A stretch of DNA of 64,000 nt from positions 4,526,001 through 4,590,000 of the forward strand of contig NZ_CP029378.1 in NCBI RefSeq assembly GCF_003268675.1. Direction: 5' to 3'. The translations under genes and the position numbers were made by a program. The notes beneath the pieces were generated by a model. That model was given only the letters and a program-made list of their open reading frames with translations. It was not told the origin of the DNA and ran no database searches. Below, piece after piece: positions 25,417-34,463 of the stretch; positions within the stretch are counted from its first letter, which is position 1, and each line of letters begins with the position of its first letter. Source of the stretch: Streptomyces bacillaris (GTDB lineage Bacteria > Actinomycetota > Actinomycetes > Streptomycetales > Streptomycetaceae).

Positions 25417-26640
25417 TCATGCGGGGGACGCGCCCCAGCGGCGGAGGTCGAACGTGGGGTGCTGGGCGGCCGCGTTGGCGTCCCGCCAGATCCGCTGGAC
25501 CGGCGCGTCGTCATAGATCACGGCCGAACCGGACGCCTCGTACACCGCGTTGACGACCTCGCGGCACCGCGATCCCGCGTACGCGATGTCCCGGCGCATC
25601 CGGGCCCGCTCCTCGGCCGTCCCGCCCGGGGTGCCGGAGGCGGCGAGCATCTCCAGGTCGGCCAGGAGCAGCGCCCGGGCGGTGTCGACGGTGGCGGTGA
25701 GCGCGGCGGTGTCCAGCCGGGGGCCGCCGCCGCCCGGGCCTGCCGGGGAGCCCGTGTAGGCGTCCAGGGCGGCCCGTGCCGTGCCCAGGAGGACGCCCGC
25801 GAGCGCCACCGTTCCGACGGCCGTGAACGCCATCCGGTACGGGGTCGTCCTCGGGCGGCCGTGGGGCGCGGGGTTGACGGGGTCCAGGGCGGTCAGCGGG
25901 AGCACGCGGTGGTCGGGGACGAGGAGTTCGGGGACCGTGAACGAGCGGCTGCCCGTACCGCGCAGACCGCTCGTGTGCCAGTCGTCGATGGGGACCGTCC
26001 GCTCCTGCGGGATGAGGACGAGGTGGGGTTCCGGTTCGGCGCCGGGGGCGGGCGGGGCGCTCACCCCGGCCACGATCCAGTCGGCGTGGTCGATGCCCGA
26101 GCAGAAGCGGCCCCACATCCCGCGCAGCATATGGCCGCCCGGGACGCGCTGGGCGGGCGGGCCGGAGAGGCGGAGCTGCAGGGCGATCCGGCTGGAGGGG
26201 GCGGCGAAGACCTCCTGGCGGGCCTCCAGGGGGAACTGCGCCACGGTCCAGGTGTTGCCGCCCATCACCGCGCGCAGCCAGCCGGCCGATGCGCAGCTCC
26301 GCGACAGCTCCTCGGTGGTGAGGAGCGCGGTGGCGAAGCCGTGTCCGCCGCCGCCCCAGACGCGCGGGGTCAGGACGTCGAAGAGGCGGGCGTCGTCCAG
26401 GAGGCGGACCGCCTCGGCGGGCAGGGTGCGCAGCCGGTCGGCCTCGGTCGCGTACGCCGCGAGCCGGGGCGCGACCGCGCGGGCGGCGGCCACCGCGTCG
26501 TCGTGGGAGAGGGCCGGGCGGGGGGCGTCGCCGGTGGCGTACGGGAGGGGCGTGGCCGGTGGCTCGGCCCCGGCAGCGGCAGCGGTAGTGGCCGTGGCCG
26601 TTACGGGGACGGTCGGTGCGGGGACGGTGGCGGCGGTCAC
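25417..26640 (-). CDS. Acyl-CoA-dehydrogenase-fold flavoprotein, iron-box operon
   Basis: 407 residues. VAPRLAAYATEADRLRTLPA at the N-terminus, LLTTEELSRSCASAGWLRAV, and the C-terminal EVVNAVYEASGSAVIYDDAP, VQRIWRDANAAAQHPTFDL are typical of the group that includes flavin-dependent monooxygenases and N-oxidases (HsaA/KijD3 type) rather than classic beta-oxidation enzymes. FAD/FMN binding and either dehydrogenation or hydroxylation are predicted; the substrate is unknown. The GTG at 26640 overlaps the stop of the CoA-transferase gene (GTGA), so the two are coupled and share the iron box at 28624. An iron-controlled flavin oxygenase would fit siderophore-related chemistry, but no siderophore synthetase lies here. 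Confidence 0.8.
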   Translation of the reverse strand: MTAATVPAPTVPVTATATTAAAAGAEPPATPLPYATGDAPRPALSHDDAVAAARAVAPRLAAYATEADRLRTLPAEAVRLLDDARLFDVLTPRVWGGGGHGFATALLTTEELSRSCASAGWLRAVMGGNTWTVAQFPLEARQEVFAAPSSRIALQLRLSGPPAQRVPGGHMLRGMWGRFCSGIDHADWIVAGVSAPPAPGAEPEPHLVLIPQERTVPIDDWHTSGLRGTGSRSFTVPELLVPDHRVLPLTALDPVNPAPHGRPRTTPYRMAFTAVGTVALAGVLLGTARAALDAYTGSPAGPGGGGPRLDTAALTATVDTARALLLADLEMLAASGTPGGTAEERARMRRDIAYAGSRCREVVNAVYEASGSAVIYDDAPVQRIWRDANAAAQHPTFDLRRWGASPA

Positions 26641-28553
26641 GAGAAGCTCCAGGGGGGTGTGGGGCGGGCGTAGCCGTCGTGGGTGAAGTACGGGAAGAGC
26701 GCGGGGTCCTGGGGGAGCGCGGCCAGGTCGGTGATCACCTCGCGGGCGGGGACGCCCGCCGCGTGGAGCTGCTTGAGCCAGGTGGCGGTGGGGGCGGTGG
26801 CGAGTTCGGCGGGGGTCACCCCTTGGGCGGGGGTCACCCCGGCCGCCGGGCCGACCGCGATCAGGCCGTCGGCGGTGGGGGCGACGAGACCGGCCGGCGC
26901 CGGTGGGGCCCCCGCCGCGTCGTCCAGGCCGCGCAGCAGGGGGCGCAGCAGCACCCGGGAGGCGCCGAGCAGGGAGGTGTCGACGCGCAGCCTGCCCGTC
27001 GCCGCCCCCGACTCCCTTGCCAGCAGGGCCGCCAGGACGGATTCGGCGGCGAGCTGGCCGCCCAGCAGGTCGAGCAGGGTGACCAGGGAGGGGGCCGGGT
27101 TGCCGTCGGGGGTCCGTACGGTGTCGGCCACGCCCGACCACGCCTGGACCATGGGGTCGGTGCCCGGCGGGCGGGGGCCGTCGGGGGCGCGGTCCCAGGC
27201 GGAGGCCCAGGCGTAGACGAGCCCGGGGCGGGCGCGGGCGAGGTCCTCCTCGTCGAGCCGGAGCCGGGCCGCCTCGCCGGGGGCCCAGGTGTGCAGGAAG
27301 ACGTCCGCCTCCGCCACGGTCTCCGCGACCGCCCGGCGGCCCGCCGCCGTACGGATGTCGATCTCACGGACCTCCTTGCCCGCGTTGAGCGCCGCGAACC
27401 GGGCGGAGACCCCGCCCGCCAGAGGTGCCGCCCCGCGTGCGGGGTCGCCGCCCGGCTGCTCGATGCGGACCACGCGGGCCCCGAGCGCCCGCAGGACGGA
27501 GGTGGCCAGCGGGCCCTGGAGGTGGCGGGTGGACTCGACGACGGTGAGGCCGGTGAGGGGGAGCGGGAGGGAGCCGGGGCGGGCGGAGCGGCGGGGAGCG
27601 GGCTGCGGGGCGCCGAGGTCCCGGGGGAGTTCGCGCAGCTCCCAGGGGTCGTCGTCGTACCGTACGTCGCTGTCGGCGCGCCGGTCCCCGAGCGTGCGCA
27701 GGGCGCAGATGCCCATCCCGGTCCGCTCGGCGAGGAGTTGGAGGTCGGCGAAGCGGTGGCGGCCCGCGCTCTGGGCGAGGGTCGTGATCAGCGGGGAGGC
27801 GGCGCGGGCCTGCCGGGCGGAGAAGGAGCGCCAGCTGTTGGCGATGTCCTTGGCGGGGGCGCCGACCGCCCGCCAGAAGTCGCGCCAGGGCTGGACGGCC
27901 AGGGCCTCCACCTCGAACCGCACCCCGTCGGAGGAGGTGAACGGGGGGCGGGCGGCCCGGCGGTAGGGCGGGCTGGGGACCTCCTCCGGCTCCTCGTCGG
28001 CCGTCGCGGCGGCCACGTACGGCCCGAGCGAGAACAGGGCCGCCCGCACCACGCTGACGTCGGCCGAGCGGACGGGGGTGCCGCGCAGGCCGGAGAGGGC
28101 GGCGGCCAGCAGGGCCTGGGCGGCGGCGACTCCGCCGAGGGTGGAGAGGAGGTCGACGCCGAGGGGGCGCGGGCCGCCGTTGGCCCGGCCGTGGAGGGCC
28201 ATGAGGCCGGTGGCCGCCTGGGCGGTGGTCTCGTCGAAGGGCGTCGGGTCGCCGGTGGGCCAGCCCCGCAGGGTGAGGTCGGTGCCGGGGGCGGAGTGCG
28301 GTCCGCCGAGGCCGATGACGGTCTCCGGGCCGGGGGTGGCGTACCGGTCGCGCACCGGGGCCGCGCTCCCGCCGCCGTGCCAGGGGCCCGAGCCGGGGCC
28401 GAACCGGGCGCCGAGCCGGGTGAGGTGGTCGCGGACGACCTCGGTGGCGGTGGCGAGACCGGCGGGCGGGGCGGGCGGCAGGTGGATCAGGTGGCCGTCG
28501 AGCGGGAGGGCTTCGCTGGTGGTGAGCGGGGCGAGCGGTGGCGCGGACGTCAA
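26637..28553 (-). CDS. CaiB/BaiF-type CoA-transferase, double-length, iron-box operon
   Basis: 638 residues, about one and a half times a normal family III CoA-transferase. The C-terminal half is clearest: LTGLTVVESTRHLQGPLATS, ALGARVVRIEQPGGDPARG, GKEVREIDIRTAAGRRAV, GTDPMVQAWSG and SLVTLLDLLGGQLAAESVLA with a candidate catalytic Asp. The N-terminal half has a second, weaker copy (GVDLLSTLGGVAAAQALLAA), so it looks like an internal duplication or fusion. Such enzymes move CoA between carboxylic acids. ATG at 28553; a near-consensus iron box lies 71 bases upstream, so it should be repressed by DmdR/IdeR when iron is plentiful. It is coupled to the flavoprotein gene. Confidence 0.8.
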   Translation of the reverse strand: MTSAPPLAPLTTSEALPLDGHLIHLPPAPPAGLATATEVVRDHLTRLGARFGPGSGPWHGGGSAAPVRDRYATPGPETVIGLGGPHSAPGTDLTLRGWPTGDPTPFDETTAQAATGLMALHGRANGGPRPLGVDLLSTLGGVAAAQALLAAALSGLRGTPVRSADVSVVRAALFSLGPYVAAATADEEPEEVPSPPYRRAARPPFTSSDGVRFEVEALAVQPWRDFWRAVGAPAKDIANSWRSFSARQARAASPLITTLAQSAGRHRFADLQLLAERTGMGICALRTLGDRRADSDVRYDDDPWELRELPRDLGAPQPAPRRSARPGSLPLPLTGLTVVESTRHLQGPLATSVLRALGARVVRIEQPGGDPARGAAPLAGGVSARFAALNAGKEVREIDIRTAAGRRAVAETVAEADVFLHTWAPGEAARLRLDEEDLARARPGLVYAWASAWDRAPDGPRPPGTDPMVQAWSGVADTVRTPDGNPAPSLVTLLDLLGGQLAAESVLAALLARESGAATGRLRVDTSLLGASRVLLRPLLRGLDDAAGAPPAPAGLVAPTADGLIAVGPAAGVTPAQGVTPAELATAPTATWLKQLHAAGVPAREVITDLAALPQDPALFPYFTHDGYARPTPPWSFS

Positions 28554-28856
28554 CGGGTCCTCCGGGAGGTGGGTGTCCGGGGGCGGGGCGGCGCGTTTCG
28601 GACGACCGGAGACGAGCCAGTACTTAGGTTAGGCTAACCATACTCATCCGGGAGGCGGGGTGAGGGGTTTCGGCCGGATCGGGCCGCGTGGCGGGGGAGT
28701 TCAGGCCCCTCGGGCCCGTCCTGGGGCCCGAAGGCGGACGGGGGGCTGAGCCCCGCCCGTACCGAGGAGTACAGTCTCCGACGCCCTCAGCAGCCCACCC
28801 CGGCGCGGCACCGCTCCGGACGGTCGGCGGCCCGCCCCCTACCCCCCAGGTGACCG
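28554..28856. other. Divergent intergenic region holding the iron box
   Basis: 303 bases between the iron-regulated operon and the phospholipase-D gene. It contains the iron box at 28624-28642 near the operon, and a GC-rich CGGGCCC/GGCCCG inverted repeat near 28708-28727. I see no gene in it. Confidence 0.6.
28624..28642. promoter_or_regulatory. Iron box (DmdR/IdeR operator)
   Basis: TTAGGTTAGGCTAACCATA matches 17 of 19 bases of the actinobacterial iron-box consensus TTAGGTTAGGCTAACCTAA. It lies 71 bases upstream of the CoA-transferase start and, on the minus strand, overlaps a plausible -10 (TAACCT/TAGCCT). Fe(II)-bound DmdR1 should repress here. Confidence 0.9.
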
Positions 28857-30119
28857 ATGTCCGGCATAGCCGAAGCCTCCGAACAGGCCGAGCGTGATCC
28901 CAGCGACGGCGACGGGCGGCCGCCCGTGCGGACGTCGGGGACGGCGCTCGACCCCGACGTCTGCGCGGAGCGCTCCCAGCGGCTCAGACGCAGGCTGGAG
29001 CGGCTGATCGGCATCGCGGCCACCGAGGGCAACGCGCTCCTCCCGCTCCGCAACGGCGACCAGATCTTCGGCGCGATGCTGAAGGCGATCCGCGCCGCCG
29101 AGCACACCGTCGACATGATGACCTTCGTCTACTGGCGCGGCGACATCGCGCGGGAGTTCGCCGAGGCGCTCGCCGAGCGGGCCCGCGCCGGGGTGCGGGT
29201 GCGGCTGATGCTCGACGGCTTCGGCTCCCGGCTGATCGAGAAGGACCAGCTGGCCATGATGGACGGAGCCGGGGTGACGGTGGCCTGGTTCCGCAAGCCG
29301 CTCTACCTCTCGCCCCTCAAGCAGAACCACCGCTGCCACCGCAAGGTCCTCATCACCGACGAGACCACCGCGTTCACCGGCGGCGTCGGGATCGCCGAGG
29401 AGTGGTGCGGCGACGCGCGCAACGAGCACGAGTGGCGCGACACCCACGTCCAGGTCCGCGGGCCCGCGGTCGACGGGCTGGCCGCCGCCTTCGCGCAGAA
29501 CTGGGCCGAGTGCCAGGGCGAACTGTTCGACGAGCGCGACCGGTTCGTCCCCGGCGACCAGCACGGCGACGCGGTCGTCCAGGTGGTGCGCGGCTCCTCC
29601 TCCTTCGGCTGGCAGGACATGCAGACCCTGATGCGGGTCGTCCTGGAGTCCGCCGAGGAGCGCATCCGCCTCACCACCGCCTACTTCGCCCCCGACGACT
29701 ACTTCACCGGCCTGCTCTGCGCCGCCGCCCGGCGCGGGGTGGAGGTCGAGATCCTGCTGCCGGGCCCGCACACCGACAAGCGGGTCTGCCAGCTCGCCGG
29801 GCAGCGGCACTACGAGGAACTCACCGCGTGCGGGGTGAAGATCCACCAGTACCAGCCGACGATGATGCACACGAAGACGGTCACCGTGGACCGGGTCGCC
29901 TCGCTCATCGGCTCCACCAACTTCAACCGGCGCTCCCTCGAACAGGACGAGGAGGTCATGCTCGCGGTCCTGGACTGCGACTTCACCGACGCGCTCGACG
30001 CCGACTTCGACGCGGACCGGGAGAAGAGCGTCCGTATCGAGCGCGGCCGGTGGAAGCGGCGCGACGTCCTCCAGCGGGTCCGGGAGGCGGCCGTCGTGCC
30101 GATCCGCCGGTTCCTCTGA
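28857..30119 (+). CDS. Phospholipase D / cardiolipin synthase family protein
   Basis: 420 residues. Two HKD phosphodiesterase motifs are present, HRKVLITDETTAFTGG (about residue 160) and MHTKTVTVDRVASLIGSTNF (about residue 340), each with the His and Lys in place. DRVASL gives Asp after four residues. The fold transfers phosphatidyl groups through a phosphohistidine. There is no obvious membrane helix at the N-terminus, unlike classical cardiolipin synthases, so the enzyme may be peripheral. Its substrate could be phosphatidylglycerol. ATG at 28857. It lies 78 bases before the GvpU-like gene, probably in the same transcript. Confidence 0.85.
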   Translation: MSGIAEASEQAERDPSDGDGRPPVRTSGTALDPDVCAERSQRLRRRLERLIGIAATEGNALLPLRNGDQIFGAMLKAIRAAEHTVDMMTFVYWRGDIAREFAEALAERARAGVRVRLMLDGFGSRLIEKDQLAMMDGAGVTVAWFRKPLYLSPLKQNHRCHRKVLITDETTAFTGGVGIAEEWCGDARNEHEWRDTHVQVRGPAVDGLAAAFAQNWAECQGELFDERDRFVPGDQHGDAVVQVVRGSSSFGWQDMQTLMRVVLESAEERIRLTTAYFAPDDYFTGLLCAAARRGVEVEILLPGPHTDKRVCQLAGQRHYEELTACGVKIHQYQPTMMHTKTVTVDRVASLIGSTNFNRRSLEQDEEVMLAVLDCDFTDALDADFDADREKSVRIERGRWKRRDVLQRVREAAVVPIRRFL

Positions 30120-30197
30120 GGCCGGATTCGCGTGTGTGCCCGGGGGCTGACCGGGCAGGCGGGGAGAGCAGCGTCCGTCTTGTGAAGGGAAGGGCCC

Positions 30198-30638
30198 ATG
30201 AGCGCCACCGCCGAGACCTCGCCGGCACCGTCCGCCGCGGTGATCACCGAGCCCCTGCCCGACCTCCAGCTCCAGCTCCTCATCCAGCTCCTCGACGAGG
30301 ACCCGCGCGCGGGGCTGCCCATGACCCTCACCCACCCGGGCGGCCTGCTGCACGGTGACGCGATCGGCCACGAGCAGTGGAAGGCCGAGTGGGCCAGGTC
30401 CCTGCGCCAGGTCGAGGGCGAGGGCGCCAATCTGCTGGCCGAGTTCCCGGAGACCGTCGACCAGGGCGTACGGGAGCTGCGCGCGGAGGAGGACGCGGCG
30501 GGGGCGGCCCGGCTGCCCCGCTGGATCCACCTGAGGGACGTCACCCTCGTCTCCGGGGCCATGACGCCCGTCTCGCTGCCGCTGTGGCGCGGACGCCTCT
30601 CCGATGTGTCGGGGTGGGCGCTGGGGCGCCCGCAGTGA
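30198..30638 (+). CDS. GvpU-like gas-vesicle accessory family protein
   Basis: 146 residues. The C-terminal LPRWIHLRDVTLVSG and LPLWRGRLSDVSGWALG resemble the FIHLKN and FWRGKIAEVDGFFLGK segments of Bacillus GvpU as I remember it. The N-terminal half has LPMTLTHPGGLLHGDAIG. In Bacillus GvpU affects gas-vesicle clustering. Here there are no other gvp genes nearby, so a different cellular role is likely. ATG at 30198 follows a GGGAAGGG site. The assignment rests on short segments and should be taken as family-level. Confidence 0.6.
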   Translation: MSATAETSPAPSAAVITEPLPDLQLQLLIQLLDEDPRAGLPMTLTHPGGLLHGDAIGHEQWKAEWARSLRQVEGEGANLLAEFPETVDQGVRELRAEEDAAGAARLPRWIHLRDVTLVSGAMTPVSLPLWRGRLSDVSGWALGRPQ

Positions 30639-30654
30639 CCTGATGCGTACGTCA

Positions 30655-30691
30655 TCGGCCCCGGCGCCTGCGGAACAGGTGCCGGGGCCGA
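30655..30691. terminator. Bidirectional terminator between gvpU-like gene and argS
   Basis: 16-bp stem with one G-U pair (30655-30670 with 30676-30691), five-base loop, between convergent genes. Confidence 0.85.
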
Positions 30692-30711
30692 CGTACGTAC
30701 AGCGGATGGCG

Positions 30712-32484
30712 TCAGAGGCGGCCGGGGGTCCGGATGCCGAGCAGCTCCATGCCCCGGTGCAGGGTCCGGGCGGTGAGGTCCACCAGGAAGAGCCGGTTCT
30801 CGACGACCTCGGGCGCGTTCTCCGCGCTGAGCACCTGGCACTGGTCGTAGAACGTGGTCAGGTGGGACGCGAGCTGGTACAGATACGCGGCCAGCTTGTG
30901 CGGCTCGTAGCCGGACGCGACCTCCGAGAGCACCTCGCCGAACTGGTCCAGGTGCAGGCCGAGCGCGCGCTCCGCCGGGGCCAGCGCCAGCTCCGGGTGG
31001 GCGGCCGGGACCGCGTCGCCCGCCTTGCGCAGGATCGACTGGATACGGGCGTAGGCGTACTGGAGGTAGACCGACGTGTCGCCGTTGAGCGACACCATCT
31101 GGTCCAGGTCGAACTTGTAGTCCCGCACGGCGGAGGTCGACAGGTCCGCGTACTTCACGGCGCCGATGCCGACGTACCGGCCGTTCTCGACGATCTCGTC
31201 CTCGGACAGGCCCACCTTTTCGGCCTTCTCCCGCACGACCGCCGTGGCCCGGGAGACCGCCTCGTCGAGGAGGTCCTCCAGCCGCACGCTCTCGCCCTCA
31301 CGGGTCTTGAACGGCTTGCCGTCCTTGCCGAGGACCGTGCCGAAGGCGAGCTGCACGGCCTTGACGTCCTCGTTCAGCCAGCCCGCCCGGCGGGCCGTCT
31401 CGAAGACCATCTTGAAGTGCAGCGACTGCCGGGCGTCGACCACGTACAGCAGGGTGTCGGCCTTCAGGTTCTGCACCCGGTCGCGGATGGCGGAGAGGTC
31501 GGTGGCCGCGTAGCCGTAACCGCCGTTCGTCTTCTTCACGATCAGCGGGACCTGGTTGCCGTCCGGGCCCTTCACATCGTCGAAGAAGACGCAGAGCGCA
31601 CCCTCGGAGCGGACGGCGACCCCCGTCTCCTCCAGGATCCGGCAGGTCTCCTCCAGCATGTCGTTGTAGCCGGACTCACCGACGATGTCGGGGTCGCGGA
31701 CCTCCATGTCGAGCTTGTCGAAGACGGAGTGGAAGTAGATCTTCGACTCGTCGACGAAGCCCTGCCACAGCTCCAGCGTCTGCGGGTCCCCGGCCTGGAG
31801 GGCCACCACCCGGTCCCGGGAGCGCGCCTTGAACTCCTCGTCGGAGTCGAACAGGGCGCGCGAGGCCTTGTAGACCCGGTTCAGCGTCGACATGGCGGCC
31901 TCGCCGTCGCTCGCGCCGCCCTCGTGGTCCAGGGCGCCCGGGTGCTCGATCAGATACTGGATGAGCATGCCGAACTGGGTGCCCCAGTCCCCGATGTGGT
32001 GGCGCCGGACGACGTCCTCGCCGGTGAACTCCAGGATCCGGACCATCGCGTCACCGATGACCGCCGACCGCAGGTGGCCGACGTGCATCTCCTTGGCCAC
32101 GTTGGGCTGGGCGTAGTCGATGACGGTGGTGCCGGCGGCCGGGTCGACCGGGACGCCGAGGCGGCCCTCGGGGTCGGCGGCGCGGGCGGCCAGCGTCTCG
32201 ACGATCGCCCGGTCCGCGAGGGTGATGTTGAGGAAGCCGGGGCCGGAGACCTCGATGTCCTTGATCAGCTCACCCGCCGGGAGGGCTGCGGTGACCTGGC
32301 CGGCCAGCTCCCGGGGGTTGCCCTTGAGCTTCTTGGCGAGCGCCAGGATGCCGTTGGCCTGGAAGTCGGCCCGGTCGCTTCGGCGCAGCAGCGGGTCCGC
32401 GGTGCCGGCATCCGGCAGGGCTGCCGTCAGGGCGTCCGCCAGCTGCTGCTGGAGCGTGGAAGCGAGGGAAGGGACCGAGGCCAT
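30712..32484 (-). CDS. argS: Arginyl-tRNA synthetase
   Basis: 590 residues, normal length. Charges tRNA-Arg. The N-terminal additional domain is followed by DYAQPNVAKEMHVGHLRSAV with the HIGH-type HVGH signature. The KMSKS site is degenerate as usual in ArgRS (LGKDGKPFKTREG). The C-terminal anticodon-binding domain ends LDLTARTLHRGMELLGIRTP-like. ATG at 32484, the first codon of the conserved MASVPSLAS start. It is divergent from lysS with 146 bases between starts, so the two synthetases may be regulated from one intergenic region. Confidence 0.96.
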   Translation of the reverse strand: MASVPSLASTLQQQLADALTAALPDAGTADPLLRRSDRADFQANGILALAKKLKGNPRELAGQVTAALPAGELIKDIEVSGPGFLNITLADRAIVETLAARAADPEGRLGVPVDPAAGTTVIDYAQPNVAKEMHVGHLRSAVIGDAMVRILEFTGEDVVRRHHIGDWGTQFGMLIQYLIEHPGALDHEGGASDGEAAMSTLNRVYKASRALFDSDEEFKARSRDRVVALQAGDPQTLELWQGFVDESKIYFHSVFDKLDMEVRDPDIVGESGYNDMLEETCRILEETGVAVRSEGALCVFFDDVKGPDGNQVPLIVKKTNGGYGYAATDLSAIRDRVQNLKADTLLYVVDARQSLHFKMVFETARRAGWLNEDVKAVQLAFGTVLGKDGKPFKTREGESVRLEDLLDEAVSRATAVVREKAEKVGLSEDEIVENGRYVGIGAVKYADLSTSAVRDYKFDLDQMVSLNGDTSVYLQYAYARIQSILRKAGDAVPAAHPELALAPAERALGLHLDQFGEVLSEVASGYEPHKLAAYLYQLASHLTTFYDQCQVLSAENAPEVVENRLFLVDLTARTLHRGMELLGIRTPGRL

Positions 32485-32630
32485 GGTCTGGCTGCCGTTT
32501 CCGTAGGGGTACAGGGGAATCGGTCCAGTATCCCACGGGGCGTAAAGCCGTTTTCGCGCTACGGGGGGTAGCTGGGAGAATGGTCGGTAACCCACCGGGA
32601 ACCGACAGACGAGAGAAGGACGTGCCGACC

Positions 32631-34382
32631 GTGGCCGAGAGTCAGACCAGCACCGAGACCGACTGGGTCTCCCGCTTCGCGGACGATGTCATCGCCGAAT
32701 CGGAGCGTCGTGCGCCTGGCAAACCGGTCGTCGTCGCCTCCGGCCTGTCACCGTCCGGCCCGATCCACCTGGGCAACCTCCGCGAGGTCATGACCCCGCA
32801 CCTGGTCGCGGACGAGATCCGGCGCCGCGGGTACACCGTGCGCCACCTGATCTCCTGGGACGACTACGACCGCTACCGCAAGGTCCCGAACGGGGTCCCG
32901 GGCGTGGACGAGTCCTGGGCCGAGCACATCGGCAAGCCGCTGACCTCGGTGCCCGCCCCGGCCGGATCCGCGTATCCGAACTGGGCCGAGCACTTCAAGG
33001 CCGCCATGACCGCCGCCCTGGACGAGCTGGGCGTCGAGTACGACGGGATCAGCCAGACCGAGCAGTACACGGCCGGCGCCTACCGCGAGCAGATCCTGCA
33101 CGCCATGAAGCACCGCGCCGACATCGACGCCGTCCTCGACCGCTACCGGACCAAGAAGGACCCGGCGGCCCAGGCCAAGGGCGGCAAGAAGCCGCAGCAG
33201 AAGAAGGTCGACGAGGCCGAGCTGGAGGCCGCCGAGGGCTCCGGCGCCGCCGCCGAGGACGACGGCAGCGGCAACAGCGCCGGCTACTTCCCGTACAAGC
33301 CCTACTGCGGCAACTGCGAGAAGGACCTCACCGTCGTCACCTCCTACGACGACGACACCACCGAGCTGAACTACACCTGCTCGGCCTGCGGCTTCGCCGA
33401 GACGGTCCGGCTCAGCGAGTTCAACCGCGGCAAGCTGGTCTGGAAGGTCGACTGGCCGATGCGCTGGGCGTACGAGGGCGTGATCTTCGAGCCCAGCGGC
33501 GTCGACCACTCCTCGCCCGGCTCCTCCTTCGTCGTCGGCGGCCAGATCGTCCGCGAGGTCTTCGACGGCGTGCAGCCCATCGGGCCCATGTACGCCTTCG
33601 TCGGCATCTCCGGCATGGCCAAGATGTCCTCCAGCAAGGGCGGGGTCCCCACCCCGGCCGACGCGCTGAAGATCATGGAGGCGCCGCTGCTGCGCTGGCT
33701 CTACGCGCGCCGCAAGCCCAACCAGTCGTTCAAGATCGCCTTCGACCAGGAGATCCAGCGGCTGTACGACGAGTGGGACTCGCTGGTCCGCAAGGTCGAG
33801 GACGGCACGGTGCTCCCCGCCGACGCCGCCGCGTACTCGCGGGCCGTCCGCACGGCGGCCGGGGAGCTTCCGGGCACCCCGCGCCCCCTCCCGTACCGGA
33901 CGCTCGCCTCGGTCGCGGACATCACGGCCGGCGCCGAGGACCAGACGCTGCGCATCCTGACCGAGCTGGACCCGGAGAACCCGCTGACCTCGCTGGACGA
34001 GGCGCGCCCGCGTCTCGACCGGGCCGAGAACTGGATCACCACCCAGGTCCCGGCCGAGGCCCGCACCATCGTCCGCGACGAGCCCGACAAGGAGCTGCTG
34101 GGCTCGCTCGACGACCAGGGCCGCGACTCGCTGCGCCTCCTCCTGGAGGGGCTGGACACGCACTGGTCCCTGGACGGGCTCACCACGCTCGTCTACGGCG
34201 TGCCGAAGGTGCTGGCGGGGCTGGAGCCGGACGCCAAGCCGACGCCCGAGCTGAAGGCCGCCCAGCGGTCGTTCTTCGTGCTGCTCTACCGCCTGCTCGT
34301 CAGCCGCGACACGGGGCCGCGGCTGCCCACGCTGCTGCTCGCGGTGGGGGCGGACCGGGTGCGCAAGCTGCTGGGCGCGTAG
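32631..34382 (+). CDS. lysS: Class I lysyl-tRNA synthetase
   Basis: 583 residues. This is the archaeal-type class I enzyme, not the class II form: SGLSPSGPIHLGNLREVMTP holds the HIGH signature and ISGMAKMSSSKGGVP the KMSKS signature. A zinc ribbon (CGNCEKDLTV and CSACGF) lies between. A lysine- and acidic-rich low-complexity insert (about residues 185-225) precedes the ribbon. I chose GTG 32631, ten bases after the AGAAGGA site; the GTG at 32622 is only one base from it. A 30-bp perfect terminator follows. Confidence 0.93.
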   Translation: MAESQTSTETDWVSRFADDVIAESERRAPGKPVVVASGLSPSGPIHLGNLREVMTPHLVADEIRRRGYTVRHLISWDDYDRYRKVPNGVPGVDESWAEHIGKPLTSVPAPAGSAYPNWAEHFKAAMTAALDELGVEYDGISQTEQYTAGAYREQILHAMKHRADIDAVLDRYRTKKDPAAQAKGGKKPQQKKVDEAELEAAEGSGAAAEDDGSGNSAGYFPYKPYCGNCEKDLTVVTSYDDDTTELNYTCSACGFAETVRLSEFNRGKLVWKVDWPMRWAYEGVIFEPSGVDHSSPGSSFVVGGQIVREVFDGVQPIGPMYAFVGISGMAKMSSSKGGVPTPADALKIMEAPLLRWLYARRKPNQSFKIAFDQEIQRLYDEWDSLVRKVEDGTVLPADAAAYSRAVRTAAGELPGTPRPLPYRTLASVADITAGAEDQTLRILTELDPENPLTSLDEARPRLDRAENWITTQVPAEARTIVRDEPDKELLGSLDDQGRDSLRLLLEGLDTHWSLDGLTTLVYGVPKVLAGLEPDAKPTPELKAAQRSFFVLLYRLLVSRDTGPRLPTLLLAVGADRVRKLLGA

Positions 34383-34390
34383 GCGCGCAC

Positions 34391-34455
34391 ACCGCACGGC
34401 GAAGGGCCGCCGCCCGGGAGGGAATCCCGGGCGGCGGCCCTTCGCCGTGCGGTGC
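34391..34455. terminator. Very long perfect hairpin terminator between lysS and galU
   Basis: A 30-bp uninterrupted inverted repeat (34391-34420 with 34426-34455), GGGAA loop, between convergent lysS and galU. It is the longest stem in the window and works on both strands. Confidence 0.92.
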
Positions 34456-34463
34456 TTGTGGTG

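Noticed and set aside
28857..30119. Phospholipase-D gene as member of the iron regulon through the same box
   Set aside because: The iron box is over 200 bases from its start and lies over the divergent promoter.
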